64,000 nt of DNA from Amblyornis subalaris (GCA_018881555.1 JACAXG010000069.1:3209403-3273402); one strand, 5' to 3'; positions 36,480-50,993 are shown, counted from the stretch's first letter. The notes: generated from the letters alone by a model not told the origin. Made by a program: numbers and translations.

Positions 36480-39400
36480 TGATCTAAATTTTTGGTGAAG
36501 TTATAGATTGAATTAATATAGAGTGCATTTTTATATACTAAATATCAGAGGACATTATCTATGCTGTTGTGTCCTAATGACACAGATCTAATTTATAAGT
36601 TTATTCTGTTTCGTAAGTAACATACAAAACACAGAGGAATACAAGATACAAGACCCATATTAGAAAAACTTATCTATATTTACAGAAGTAAACATTTTTA
36701 TTTTCTATAAAATTCAGTCCGTGGCCCTATTTTTAATAATGCTAACAAAGTTTGTCATGTATTAATGAAATACCCATTACACATCTCCGAGAATTAATAT
36801 AAGTAATATAATAGTGTGACGATCTTTTTTTTCCCTGCAGTCAGGCATTGTATTGAAATTGTTTTCTTTAATAGAGGAAAGATATGGAATGATAGTATAC
36901 AGGAGATTTTACTGCTTTAGGGGAAAATGAACTCTATACTAACACTTCAGTCACTTCTCAGAAAGAGAGAAAGTTAGAAGGGAAGAGAAAAGCTGGCATG
37001 GTTATAAGAGGTCTTGGATTTAATATTCTGTGCCACTATACATGGATAATTCACTCAAGCTATTCTCTGTTTCAGACACTCTAACTGGGAGGTATTCAGC
37101 TTGCCTATTTCTTTGTTCTGTAGAGATGAACAGGTTATAAATGCACAAAGGAGCTTTAAGAGTCAGAAAGAAGACGGGGGGAAAACACATCATCTTTAAA
37201 ATGCAAAGTATAGCAGTTGTATTGAGCAGTGAGAAAGAAAAAATTGCGGCCTACAGAGATTTTTCTTGCTTTAGTCTTTGGCATTCTGTTATACTAATTA
37301 CTGAATTAAAATATAAACAAACCAACCTCCAAACAATTCTGAACTTCCTAAATTAAGTGAGGTTTTAATAAGCACACAATGGAGAATGAATGATCTTAGG
37401 TCATCAGTCAGGACCCATGTTCATTTATTGTCAGTAGTGCATTATGATCTCAGACCCTTGCTCACACCTCATGCTGTACTTCAGTCAGTTCAGACTTCAC
37501 TAGCCCTGACCATACTGCACGGATCCTGGGGTCCATGGATCTCCAGCAGAGAAGAGAGATATCATTGATTGAAAGTATATCACCTATCTTATACACTATA
37601 TTTCTCCCCTATCCCCCTTTCTTTGGTAAGATTTAGCCTAAATTATCTTGTATAAAAATGGAATTGACATTTTTATGTTTGAACCTGTATACTTCTGTTT
37701 TTTTTAAAGGAGGGTTTATGTATCATGTATGATTATATATAATAGATTTATTGCTAAACACTTTTCTGCTAAACATTATTGGAATGGATATAATGCATTA
37801 TTTTCAGCAGTTTCTCCAAAGACTTGTTATGACAGTATGTTCTGACAAAATACAGGGTGACTCTGACATTCCAGTTGATACGCATATGGTAAGTCTAATA
37901 AAAGATCTGAGGGCAGAGAATAATTTTTGTGGTTGGTAATTTTGTTACAAGTTCAGTTAAATTGTTCTGTGGGACTAAAATCATTCTTGGGTGTATGAAG
38001 TGACCAAATGGAGTTTATTTTGCTTAAATTTTTTATTTAAAAGTACTAATTACTTATCAATTGAATCTACTGTTTCTGTATATTACATTGTAAAGTACAT
38101 GTTGTGCTTTATTATTAAACATCCATGCTGGAACCACCTGAACCTCTTCAGTCTTCTTGAAGACCTGATTATGACTTATGGAGTTGTCCTCATTCATGGT
38201 TTTGAGGACTAGGTACCTAATGTACTCAGGAGCTCTTGTACATAGGAAGAGTTTGGTTTTTGCAGTTTAGGAGAACATGTGCTTCCAGAGTATCGAGTAA
38301 CTTTGATGGTACTTTGCGTCAACGAAAATGTAGTACAAAACAAAAGATTGTAGTATATCCATCTTAGCCAAAATTATATGTCACACAGAACACATTTTCA
38401 TCACATTGAAGATTAAAAGGGAAAAAATGTGAGAAAAATCATGTGTTCCCCACATTCATTTCATCTGCTTATCAGTAAATGTGACTGTGAAATGCAAAGC
38501 AGTTAGATTTAGCAAAATTAACAACTTCTGTGTTAGCTGTGTGCTGTGGGCTGAAACACAGACCCCTGGGAACCTGTATGGAGCCCACTAGTAAACCACC
38601 CTGGCAAATTATCTTCAAAGCAGCAATCTTTGAACATGCTCACATGTGAAATGAGCAGAATTTTTTTTCCCCTCACAGTATAGTAGAAAGTATATATTAG
38701 AAAAAAACCTCAACCCTCCTTTCTGGGATCAGTTCTCACTTTGATCTTTATTCAAGTCTCCCCTTTGGCTGTCAGTCTGCCTTTTCAGTCACAGTAGCAT
38801 TTTGTCAGCTGATGGATGATAATTCAGTTATGTCTGCACAATGAAAGAACATGTGCCACAACTTAATCAAATCAGGGTAGGAAAAACCTCCACTTTTTAT
38901 CTAGGATCAAAGAACACATGGTTTAATGTGTAATAATGCAATTTCCAGTTAATACGCTGGTCAGTGTTATATTCAGTGAACAGATTACTGGGCTTTCTAT
39001 TCAGGTTGCAGCAAAGGCAGAGTTTATATGAGGGAAAAATACAGGTCCACCCAAAAAGATGTCGTTTGCAGTGAAAGAAGCCTGGAGAGGCATTGTTAAG
39101 GAACCTGGATTATGTTCTCTGCTGTGTGCTTAATAGCTGCTCCATCAAGGGTTTTACTGACATGGCTTTTCAAATTAATTTGGTATAATCTGTATTTGAA
39201 AAATATTCGTTTGATTGGCTACCATTTACATTTACCTTTATATTTTATTTTCATTGATAAATAATATATAAATCCAAAATAATTCCAGTGTCTTAGTATG
39301 CTTGCAGTTCTGATTCACCCTCCTTAGTTTAACTCTTTTGTTAGGTAATTCTCCTTTTTATATAATTAATATAATTAATGAATGTAAATATATAAAGGAA

Positions 39401-41924
39401 CAATTATGAATAAGTATATTTGCTTCTCTTCATGCTTTGACGAGGTCAGTATGAATTCTGGGACTGTAGGCACAAATTTTCAATGTGAAAAATTTGCTTT
39501 CTTCTTCCCTGACATAAAGGCATAATACATAGGGCAAGTTTACAAAAACCCCATCTCTTTATATTGCAATAGGAATAGTGCTATATATATGGGGTTTTGT
39601 GTTACATACATATGGTCATATTATACACATATATACTTATGAATTTCTGCATATACATAGAATCACTCACTTTTGGGACTATATTGTTAACAAATTAAGT
39701 AACCCTACTACTACTGTAAATCCATTCTTATGCGACAGTTGGAAGACTGGGAAGGAATGGGATAGAGATGTAGTAGAGTATGGTGGCTTTCAGGAAGCTG
39801 TGTCTTAGCTTTACTGATTTTTTAAATTACAGAACAAATACCACAGTGTATAAATTAAAGCAGAGTTGTTGTGATCAAACATCCACTACTTCAATGTAGT
39901 CAGTGCCGCACTGTGGGCAGCAAAGCCCTTTGGAAGTTATTTACACTCAATTTGCTTTTAGACTGTTCTTTGACTGTATATAAGCACAGTGTCTGGTTTT
40001 GTAGTAGCTAGTGCTTTAATGTAGCTCTGATTATAATTATACTTGCTACACATTTCACAGCTGGTCATTTTTCTGCTTCCATTAGACAGTCATTTCCTAT
40101 TCCTTTATGATGCATTAAGACAGAATAACTCTGATTTCTGAAAGAACACCTGTAGTTTGAGAATCACAGCTGAAGAATAACATTAATTATAGTTCATCAT
40201 ATATGATCTGAATCCTACCTCTAGAAATTATTTATACCAGCACATTTTATTTTCTTGAAATGTTTGAATTTATAACTTCAAATAAACTATGGCAATCATT
40301 TTTCCTGATAATAAATATGACAATTATAGAATTTTTTTATGAAGGAATTGTGCATTTCAATCAGGCCTTCTACCCTGACATGTCTAAATCTCTTCATTCT
40401 GTTTTGCTTTGGTATTTGGTTTGAACTCTTGTGATGACATTGCGGTTTCAGGATGGGTAGAATTGTACCCCTTTACTTATATCAGAGAAAATGGTGATAT
40501 CAGCATAAATGATTTGGGATCTTCCTAATGGGTTAATTAATTTACTAATAGGCATCTAAGTTTTCTGTCTTTAAATATATATTTTGTTACTAAAAATAAA
40601 ACTAAGAGTGGATATAATGTAACTATGACAGCTACAAAACCAAGACTTTTTTTTCTAATTGTATTCTGCTTGAAAATTTCATGTTAATTGATCCCATAAT
40701 TCACTGTTTCACTTGCTTAAAAACTAAGGCAAAGGAAGATAAAATTAGCACTGTGAAATTAAGTACACTGTGAGTTACTCAGAAAACTGAGAGATCTATC
40801 TGCTTGGATTCTAAAAGGATCTGTTGGTTTTGGGTGGCATAATAGAAGTGAGTCATCAAAATAATTGCATAAATTCTCAGGTGTAAAGTGATGGGGCATC
40901 TCTTGGGCCTTTGTGGATGTTGTGCTTTATAAGCCTGTAAATGGGAACTAGAAAACAGACTGGGATAGTCTACCATATCCAACGGTCTGTTTCAGGGAAT
41001 GTTTTTATGATTCTGTTACTCCATGGATCTCTACAACCTATGAGCTATTTCTAGAGGGAGCTATTTTAAGGTTTTGTCCCATAATCCTTGACGCACTTTG
41101 ATCCAATTACCTGCTGTAATGAAATTTTTCACACAAACATAAACTGTAGCAAAAGTTCATTGGAGTAGTCCAGGATTTTGCAGTGAAGTGACCTTGCATT
41201 AAAAATCCAAAGTGCTACTATTATTTCTTGAGTTAATTTAGAAATAAAATGAGGCTTTTATTTGATTTTTTCTTTCCATAAGGTCTTATTATTTACTGTC
41301 TGTGAGTTGCAGCAAACTGTTATTCATATGTCAAAGATAAAAATGTTCATCACTTCTAAAGGATAAAGCATCAGCAACTTCACATTCTTTTTCTGAATTT
41401 CTAAATACAAAGTTTTAGTTTTAAAAATTTTGTTAGCCCTCACCTCTGTTTCTTTACCTATGCCTGAAAAATTAGATTTTCTTAAAAGTCTAAGTAATGT
41501 TTGTTCATCAAAGATCTGATTCTGGAATGTGATTACTGTTCTAGTCATCATCCAGCAAAGCACCTGAAGCTTTAATTCTTTGTAAAAATTACTTCTCTTC
41601 ATCAAGAGTTCTGGATATGTCTCTCTCAAAGTGCATCAGCCTACCTATGCATTTATAAAGTTTGTCGTATACTTTTCTGTTAAGAACCAGTTCTAGATTC
41701 TCTTTGCCAGGTTCCATCTAAAACTTCAAAGGCATGAAGTGTAGAAATCTTGCTGCTGTTCTGTTTGCCTGATGCTTTTTGAACCATATATATCGGAAGA
41801 GACTTTCCTAGTTAATAACCTTCATCTTTTGATACCTGTTCTTTGCTTCACTTATTGCTCTATTGATTGAAAAAACTCTTGCATAATATTTCTTTCTCTC
41901 CTAGAGAGGAGGTTAATAACCCCA

Positions 41925-42030
41925 AACTCGTTTAAGAGGCATTTGGACAATGCCCTTAACAACATGCTGTAACTTCTGGCCAGCCCTGAAGCGGTCAGGC
42001 AGGTGGACAGTATATTCCATCTGAAATTCT
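41925..42030 (+). mobile_element. CR1 LINE 3' end (sense) next to a hexamer repeat
   Basis: gtttaagaggcatttggacaatgccctt, then aacatgctgtaacttctgg and cagccctgaagcggtcaggc, match the 3' UTR of an avian CR1 type. The final part (ggtggac, then ttccatctgaaattct) lacks the usual tagatgatc stretch, so a small deletion is likely. The (CCCTTT)n array begins about 30 bp further on. Confidence 0.8.
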
Positions 42031-42056
42031 CATGAGACAGTCCCTTATGAGTGAAA

Positions 42057-42224
42057 TTCCCTTTCCATTTCCACTTTTCTTTCCCTTTCCCTTTCCCTTT
42101 CCCTTTCCCTTTCCCTTTCCCTTTCCCTTTCCCTTTCCCTTTCCCTTNNNNNNNNNNNCCTTTCCCTTTCCCTTTCCCTTTCCTTTTCCCTTTCCCTTTC
42201 CCTTTCCCTTTCCCTTTTCTATTC
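42057..42224. repeat. (CCCTTT)n hexamer array with an 11-N gap
   Basis: A homopyrimidine array of CCCTTT units, interrupted by N at 42148-42158 and bordered by near-copies (ccatttccactttt on the left, ttccttttccc and ttttctattcc on the right). The N block marks an assembly gap, so the true length is unknown. All Pro/Phe and Gly/Lys frames over it are artefacts. Confidence 0.95.
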
Positions 42225-43007
42225 CTAGGTCTGGCAATTATGCTGTTTGGTAGACTGTGTTTTTCTCCAAAGTTTGATTTTAAAATTACAAAGTCATTAG
42301 AATTGCTAAATATGCTTATACATATGCTAGGCACACAGCTCTCAAACAGTCTGACCTAAAAGAAAAAGAGAGACCAGGGGCCAAATCAAACAGCAATTTA
42401 GATGAAATCTAATTTAATTATGCCACTTTATGCCAGAACTCCCCACAAAGAGAATGCAAAGATAAGGGCACTGTACTTGAAATAATGCGAGATTCATAGA
42501 TTAATCATACCTGACATATAAAACTTCTTTTTACAACTCACACTTTAATAATTTACAGTTTTAAACTAGAGCAACATAAAGGACATGATTGGTGGGTGTG
42601 TATTAAACACTGTCAGCTGCTGACACATTTTCACGGTAAATAAATATTTTCTTGTTAGAATAACCTGTGCTCTCTGCAATTACATGTCTCTCATCAAACA
42701 CCAGGACATTAGAGAAGTGTTTTAAGCATGACCTTTTGATATGCAGCCATAATTCAGAGGTATTTAAGCAAGAGAACACAATGGCATTTAGTTGCAGATG
42801 AAAATAATACATTTTTTGGATGAAACCCCACTCCCACATTGTGCAGTAGATTAAATTGTTGGTTCTGTTTGGTATCTTTGACCTTTCTTTCCTTAATGAA
42901 GAGATTTTAGGAGTGCTTATGGTACGTCTAAGAATTCCATCTTGCTCTGATGAGAATTTTTTTTTTGGTGACTTCAATCCAGTTTAGTTTCCCCAAATTA
43001 ATAGATA

Positions 43008-43037
43008 AATCCTATGTAGATAATTCTACATAGGATT
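43008..43037. repeat. Perfect 13-bp inverted repeat with 4-nt loop
   Basis: AATCCTATGTAGA, loop TAAT, TCTACATAGGATT, with no mismatch. It is followed by a short aggataggata direct repeat. Confidence 0.9.
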
Positions 43038-46000
43038 AGGATAGGATAGCAGCATATTGATAACAAAGGTATCTTTATTTTATAGGGAATTTGTCCTCTT
43101 AGTTCTTCTACAAGGAAAATAAATATTTAAGAACAAGAAAAATACATTTTCTGGCATCTTGCAAGATTTGGTGATTAAAGATTGCCTTTGAAAAAACTAG
43201 AGAATTAATTTTAATTCTAAAAGGCTTGGAGCCAAATTCTTGCTTTTACTTGAATCAGCTTTGTGTCAGAAACTGTCTGAAAGCCGAGGTGGAGTCCTGT
43301 GCTGTAAAAAAGTGATGACAGACTCTTGGAAAGCAAAGGAGTTAAAAGTGGAAGAAAGGACAGTTTGGTGGAGACTGTCCTTCAAACACTCCTCTCAATA
43401 GTTCTGTGTCAGTGGAGGGAACAGTTCCATGAGATGCATGAAGGAACTGTGTTGCTGGTGGAGGGAGGATGGGGCATTCTGTGCCTTTGATACATCACTA
43501 GTGAAGTTCTCCAGAAAATACCAAGTGCTTTTTCAGCTGAGCCTTAGAATCTAAAATACTTGTCTAAGCTATGATATACGAAGAGCTTCCAGAATTTCTT
43601 TAGGTATCTTTGATGCCTGCCCCAGAAGACAATGACTGCCACAGTCATAGAAAGAACATACAGAAGTTACCTATAGATCCTCCTAGAAGGAATCTACCAG
43701 ACAGCTCTAAAGCACCTTTATGATGCCAAGGTGGAAGGAAATGTTTAGCACAGACCACACTGAAGACCAGTACTTTTATTCAGCAGGTATTCTAAAGCAC
43801 AAAGCTCTGCCTTTTACCAGGCCTCATATAAGTGCTGGATGGGACTGAACTTCAGCCATGGCTAAACTCTTCCAGAAATATTGCATTTATAGCTTCTTAC
43901 CTAAAGGAGGTAAAATGTGTCTGGTTCTGTGTTGCAGGTTGTCTCCTTTCCTTTTTATAAATCTTAAATTAAAAAAAACCAAAAATGTGAAAAGTATAAG
44001 TTCATAGTAATTCCAGTGGGTCTTTAAACATGCCTTTTAAACTCAATATTCTGCCTAGAAATGCATTCATTTACTCCTGGGGAGGTTTGGAGGGTTATTA
44101 ATATTTAAAGGAGTGTTTCTGTAATTTGTTCCAAATAAGAGAAACTTCACTGCAGATTTAAGCACAGAGGTATCACAAGGAAAAGCAGAGTTGAGGGGAG
44201 AGTTTCTGGCAAGAGTGCTTGGTTTATGGTTTTAAAATGTCCTTTTTATTACAAACTCATTTTTCTCTTAGAGTTGGAGACTTATAAGACTGTGCTTCTA
44301 AAAAAGATCCAGAACAAAATGTGCTAAGCTCACTGTTGTCATGAGCAAAGAGTCATTTTCGTAGCTCTCAATAGCTAAGAAGTACTGTTAGCTAATCAGT
44401 GGACAAAGATTTGCATAATATTGTAATATGATGACACTATTATGCACACTTTTTCAGTGCAATGAGCCACTAACATAGAACTATTATCAAAATGGCTGGT
44501 CAAACTTTTCTCTCTCCATGGATCCCAACTCATCCTGAATAATAACTGGAAGTTAATTAAATATGAGTAAAGAATATTAATAGAGAAAGCTGTCTTAGAG
44601 ATGCAGAATAGGACAGAATAACAAGAGGGAGACAAAGATGAAAGGTTATTGTTTTATAAATAACAAATTCCAGAGAGAAGTAGTTAATCAAAAAGGTTTG
44701 TATGTATATAATCAAAGTCCAGAAATGGGAAGAGGAATGTACTCTGGCATTCCAATATGCCTCAACATTGTTCTCTGTTTATATGATAGTAGTCAGCTTG
44801 ACTCTAAGTCTGTGAGCTTCTAATATAGCTCAGTGTTTTTTTCCACTCTCTGCTAAATGAAAGGCATCTGTGCCTATCTATGTTTCATCTGTGGATGAAA
44901 CAACTCTACTTCTTATTTTCCTAGTCTCACGGCATAGGCAACCTATACCCATCCCACTGTAAGTGTGTCAGCTGCTGTTTAGTGTCTACATTACCAAGCA
45001 CATTCCTGAAGCTTAAGGATACTGTCAAGTCTGAAGGTTGTCTATAGCTGAGGATGAGGTTTCTAAGATTGCAGTTCCTTGTAATGTTATTATACATCTT
45101 GCATTTCCTTCTCTTCCTTTCATTCAAAAGCAGGTTGTTCTGATCCTCCCAAGCTTTGCCAGAATTCAGTGCCAGATCTCAGCATTCCAAAATTATTTTT
45201 GTTTTAGTAAAAGTTTTATTATTAGTACAGTAATTTCAGTTCATATTAAAAGCCTTTTGTTTTTTTCATTATGCGCCAGGACACATTTTTGGTCTCTGAA
45301 TACAAAGATTAAAAAAAAGAAAAAAAAATGTAGCTGTTCTTGTACGATCTCAGGACAGGGAGCAGGAGCTTTAAAAAACAAAAAATGACAAAACTAAGAA
45401 CATCACATTTTTTCGATTGCTGCTTCCCATATGGTAATAACTACCTGTAGAACAAAGATGCTTGTCACAGCTTTGCTGGTTTTGATTGTATAGAACTATT
45501 TTTTTCAGAACAGCTCTCTCTTTCTTCATTATTTTTCCAAAAAATGTGAGGAAATTTTTACAGTCTGTTTTACAAGTATTTTAAAATAATACAACTAGAA
45601 AGTTATTTAACTCATTTTTTTCTGTAGCTGTAGTGACAAGTTGGGCTCCAATATTCATTTACCTTTTAATGTGACTCCTAAAATACATGTGCAATACTAC
45701 ATTAAGTGCAAATTAGATTTTATACATTCATTATTTCCTATGTGTTTTTGGTAGCAGTACATGTTTGATTCTGTAATGCTTTTCATAAAATAGAAAAAAA
45801 GGATCTTGAAAGCAAAACCTGAGCCTTTCCAGAAAGAAATTATACTTAAGACCTAACATGAAGCTTGGTTAAAATATAAAGTAGTGCTTTAATTTGTCTT
45901 ACTTTTGGGGATAATGCCAAGGTCTACTGATTCAAAGTATGTTCAAAGATGGGGAGGAAGGACAAGAGGAATTGATCCTCACACCCAGCAAATTAGGACA

Positions 46001-46670
46001 GACTACAGTCAAAGTGAACACATGACCAGGAGAAAGCTGCAGCTCTTGGTGGGAAAAGAGGGATGCATGCACTGAAATGGCAGCAGGGCTCAAAAATTGA
46101 GGCCAGAACTGATGGCAACTGAGGTCAAGTTACACTGGGCTAGAAAGGAGACTGTGCTACCCTGGTTTTCGTAAGTTTTGTACTTTAGGCAGGCATGAAA
46201 GCTGAACTGCAGAGAATGGACATTTTATGTGAGTCTTAAAAATAAAGAAGGAGAGAGAAGAAAAAACAAGAGAGGAGAAAAGCAGAAAATTTAGAATTGT
46301 ATTGACTTCAGGCACAATCAGCAGGTCCATAGAGTGAGAGAAAGCTAATCTGGCAGTAAAATACTTTTCCACTGCCAGCCTGGACCTTCTAGGAGCCAAT
46401 CTCTTAGTGCAAACTCTGCCCTACCTTCAGCCGGCCAGGACAGCCCTCCCAGCCCCCTTTTTGCTAGCCACATTTGGAATAATGCCTCTCCTCACTGCTC
46501 TGACCCCAGATATTTCCAGCTAGCCGTGCCATGCGCCTGCACCTCTCCTGTATGATGCATGAGCTGTCAGCTTCGATTTTGCAATGAGTTCTAAGGACTA
46601 GCACATTGGGTTAGCAGGTATGTCCTGGCAAGCTCAGCAACTGGCTTTTCATGCTCCAAATGCTTTTTTT

Positions 46671-46775
46671 ATATATACATATATATTTCTACAAACACGT
46701 GTGCATTCACAGATACACTCATATATTTATACACATATATATGTGTATATATATACACATACACATATGAATATA
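46671..46775. repeat. TA/CA alternating simple repeat
   Basis: Runs of atatat mixed with acacat and gtgtat (105 bp), giving spurious Tyr/Thr/His frames. Confidence 0.88.
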
Positions 46776-47220
46776 AAAGACACACTTCCAAGGAAACCAA
46801 AGCCATAAGAAACGTGGAAAGAGCTGCTGACAGGAAATAGATACATAAGCAAAGACTGACTTGGCAATACACTGTGTTATGTCTTTTGTGCATACATGAG
46901 CTAAAAAAAAAAGTTTTGAACTGTGTTTTCCCTTCCTTGTTGTAAGTGTTCATCTGTCTGTGCTTCTATGTGCCTAACACTTTCTGTTGAAAGTGCTGTT
47001 TGCTGAGGAACGATGCTCCTGGGATAATCAGCTCCTCCTGCTCCAGCACCTTTTCTGCCTGTCCTCTTTCTCTGTGCCCTGCCCAGTTGCTTCTGATATA
47101 AATCCACAGCTGCTCTTCCTGGGTGGTTAGCAGCAGGCTTCGGGTAGGTTTACCCCTGTTTACCCTCATCGTAAGAGGATTTTTGCAGAGGTTATTCCTT
47201 GTCCCTCCTTGAATAACTCT

Positions 47221-47345
47221 CTTACTGGTTTGGCCTTTTTGGTGTTTTTTTTGTTGTTGTTGTTGGTTCTGAGGAGGGTGAATGCTTGGGGTTTGGGGGT
47301 TGTTTTTGTGGTTTTTGTTTGATTGGTTGATTGGTTGGGGGAAGG
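47221..47345. repeat. G/T-rich tract with (TTG)n core
   Basis: It contains ggtgttttttttgttgttgt, followed by ggtttgggggttgtttttgtgg and gattggttgattggttgggg. It is similar in composition to the tract at 28016. Confidence 0.85.
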
Positions 47346-48882
47346 GGTGATACTTTTATTTTTATCCTTTTTTCCTGAGACCCCAGAGATACTTGAGGAG
47401 AGATCAGAGACATCTTTTGTGAAATTAGAGAAATACAGACTCTCTTTGACTGCATATATAAATAACCTTTGGGTAGCAACAGCAAGAAAGAAAAATAGAG
47501 CTCATTAAGGAGCTGCAGTTCTTGGTTGCTGTACCAGCTTTGTTTACCTCAACAGAAACATTTGGCCTTCAAAGTGAGGATTCACCCAGCTCACATTTCT
47601 AATTTTATCTTTCTAATTGCTTTGCCTTCAATTGTGGATGTGAAGCAGAGGTATAAACATCATCCAAGAAATGCTCCTCTGCTGTTGGTAGGTTTTTGGC
47701 ACATAGCACAAGCAGTATTGTGATATGAGTAAAACTTGTAGTGAGGAAGTGGATCTAAAAAGATATTTGTATGTTTGGCATACAGAACAGAAATGCAGAA
47801 GCACAGAGTCACTCAAGCATGCTAAAAAGTAAGTTTGTGTTTTGCAGACTGAACTCTCATGACAGGCTCATTAAAAGTTCTTGCTGCCAAATGCTGCTTC
47901 TTTTCACCTTCAGAGCTGTGTTAATAATGAGCACCTCCACTTGCACGTTATTTAGATAAAGTATTGTTCCTGTCAGTGGTGCAGTGCTAGGTGAGGGTGA
48001 GAGGGAGGGCACACACTCAGCAAAAGAATTCAAGTGCCTATTGCTCAAAAACACTGCTATGGCCCAAGCTGGTATGGCACATTCTCCATGAAGTCTAGCT
48101 TAGCAGGACCTGACAGTAGGAGGGATTTACTTCTGCTGAGTTAGCTAACTGTACTGTGCAAGCCTAAATGGTTAGTATCTTCAGGATTACTATAAGGTCC
48201 TTGGTTTCTCTGTTCTGTATTTTGAGACTTGCCAGCCCCATAAACTCTTAACTTCATGTGAAACACGATTGAGTCCTCTTGAGTCAGCTAGCTCACTATT
48301 CTTAAGTGTTTCTACTTGCACAGATGGCTATTACATGATATCTCTTCTTTCCTCTGGGAGCATTGTTGTCAGCAGCTGGTGCATTCCCCATACACTAAAG
48401 TCTCCAATGATATAGCAGTTCCGCAGTAACAATGAGAATCTTTAGGAAATTTTCCATAACATTATGAAAGGATTGATTCAAGGGAGGAGCACAGGACAAA
48501 ACCTGTTTCATTGTGCTTACTCTAAAAATAACCAACATATTTTCACAGTTTTAACTCAAATGAACACCCAAGGTAATCTAGAATTATTTGTCACCATAAT
48601 CATTTGATACATACATGATAAAGAAGAGTTAGCCAAAAGCATACCGGATTGCTATCTTCAAGAGGCAGAACCAGATATTTTGCGTTCACTCTACACCTCT
48701 ACCATTCTTCTTTCCCTGTCTACAGATGTAGATGCCCTATTCAAGACCTCTACTGATGGAAAAGCTTTACTGGTCCTTTTAGCTATTGAATCTCTCACAA
48801 AAAGCAATGAATTTTTCTAATATGAAATCATACATATCAGGATCTGGAGCATGACAACATTTCCAAACAACTAATTTCTATT

Positions 48883-48937
48883 ATGTATATATATGCATGT
48901 GTGTATATATATGTGTGTGTGTGTATATATAAAAAAA
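48883..48937. repeat. TA/TG alternating simple repeat
   Basis: atgtatatatatgcatgtgt, then (TA)n, (TG)n and (TA)n blocks. Confidence 0.88.
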
Positions 48938-49278
48938 CTACTTTCAATTAAGAACAAAAAGCTCAACAAAGCATACTAAAGGCATCAGAACACAAAAAGT
49001 AAATCTTTGCAAGTATCAGAGTCTTCCAAATACTCAGGACTGTGGGCTATTAGCCAGTGCACTGTATGCAATGTTCAGATCTCTGGATAATTTCTAAAGA
49101 ACTGTGACCACTAAAGCTTATCATAATGTGATTTAATAATTAGAATCTAGTGCCTAAAAAGATTCACAGAGGTAGAATCCTAACCAGAAGCTAATGGAAT
49201 AGTGTAACTTTATTAAAAATTGAATTTATGAAAGTACATATAATATTTGAAAATATTTGTTGCAGCTGCTGAGTCTTT

Positions 49279-49292
49279 TGTGTGTGTGTGTG
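49279..49292. repeat. (TG)7 microsatellite
   Basis: Seven TG units followed by ttttgg. Confidence 0.85.
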
Positions 49293-50924
49293 TTTTGGCT
49301 AAGATTTGTAAAATATGTCTTTTTGTCTTCTGTGTGTGGTACTTTTCGTAAAGCATTCCCTCACTCTCATTCATTACCCTCTGCTTTTTCACTCTCCTTA
49401 TTTAATGAACAATAATCTGTTCTTACCAGACATTCACTACATGAATGAAGAAGTCCCCAACATTATCTGTGTCTTGTTTTCTGCCTATCAAAAATGAAAA
49501 TGAACTGCCTTGCTTAAAATGCCAATCAATACTAGGTCAAATTTTATTCTTCCTCAGGCTTATTTTATTTAGTTTGCCTAGAAATAAACATCAGCCAGTG
49601 CAAATACAGATGTTATATTTCAGAATTTAAATCCAAGAAGACAGTCATCAGATTAATTCTGTGGTCTTGCAAAATAGACCTAGATAACATAGCAGCAGAC
49701 AGTAACCCTACCTGAACTGGAAAAGGTTTTCTTCAAGTACAAGTATGAAACAGTACCTGAGGATACAATCATGGTGATTTGCAACTATAAATATGGAAAT
49801 CAATGCTTTTCTGCTTAGTTATTCCCTAAGAATAAAAGCTAATAAACAGAAAGACCATGTACATTGTTACATTATCTGTTTCAAATAACCAAAATAATTG
49901 CAGTAAAATATAATATTTAATACTAAAGTATGTGATTTTTCTAATGTGCTATCTCTCCTGTCAAATGGTATGTAAGTTCCTTAATGGCCATATGAAAGGA
50001 GCTATCTTTGGGGCACTTTTGAATCTATTCTGGTCTGAATACAAAGGAGATGCTTATGAATGTGTGGAACACAAAAGTTTTGACACATTGGTTACTTATA
50101 TTTGGGTTAATTTCTTACATAATCATAAACAATCTACTGCATAAATTTTGCGTTAGGCCTATTCAAATTTTAATTGCTTCCTTATAGCAAGTGAATATAA
50201 AATAATACCAACAGGAATGTGATTATCTATGTTTGAAACTAATAAACTCCACTTTATTCATGGTCATCCAAATATGTCACTTTAGAAAATCCTTTTTTAT
50301 CATTCTGTTAACAGAGCAGTAGCTGTGAATTTAGAATTCTGAATTAGAATTTGAGAACAACTCTAAATACCTGTTTCCTTCCCAGACTGACACAAATCAA
50401 ATGCTTGGTTCCACATGAGCATCTTTTGTCCCAAATTCAGTCAATGTTTGGATTTTATCTGCAGGTTCCTGATCTTTTGTGTAAAATCATTTAAGAACTT
50501 TCATCCTAATTTGTCATCCTTTAAACTAATTTTTTATTTTCTGTAATCAAGAATTCCTAAGACCACCCTACCTAGCTTTAACACTTCACTGAATAAAGTG
50601 GGTGTCTTGGATAGAAAGCATCCCTGACTTACAGCTTTATTGCTAGGGCTGTTCATTCTTATCTGCAGGCAGGCTTCAGTGGAAACCACCCAGAGCAAAA
50701 TAAGATTTGCTTCAATAGCAGTGAGCTCCTGCTTGTCATACTGTCATTCGTACTAATCAAACATGTCTCTAACTGAAAAACAAGCAGATAGACACTGATA
50801 AAACTTGTTTGAAAACCATCTTTCTTCTGTACAGAACAGCTGAATGCTTGCTGTAGGCCATATTTTGCTTCTGTCCCTCCCAGATGTTTTCTCTAATAAA
50901 AAATCAAATAAATGAAGCCAGCAA

Positions 50925-50993
50925 CAAAAAGTGAAGGAAAACCCCAAAACCCCACAAATCCGAACACCAAACAAACAAGCAAACAAAAAACAA
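50925..50993. repeat. C/A-rich tract with ccccaaaacccc
   Basis: aaaaccccaaaaccccac, then caaacaaacaagcaaacaaa. It has the same class of strand asymmetry as at 31651. Confidence 0.85.

Larger units (their letters stand above)
28281..41924. other. Intronic sequence, no gene recognised
   Basis: This is a long AT-rich stretch. It contains a C/A-rich tract (31651-31765), one doubtful CR1 end (34143-34205), a 10-bp inverted repeat (35994-36020) and an (AATCT)7 array (36445-36479). Short frames of up to 134 codons lack motifs. Confidence 0.55.

Noticed and set aside
41852..42359. Gly/Lys and Pro/Phe repeat proteins of 73-160 codons
   Set aside because: These are artefacts of the (CCCTTT)n array and run through the N gap.
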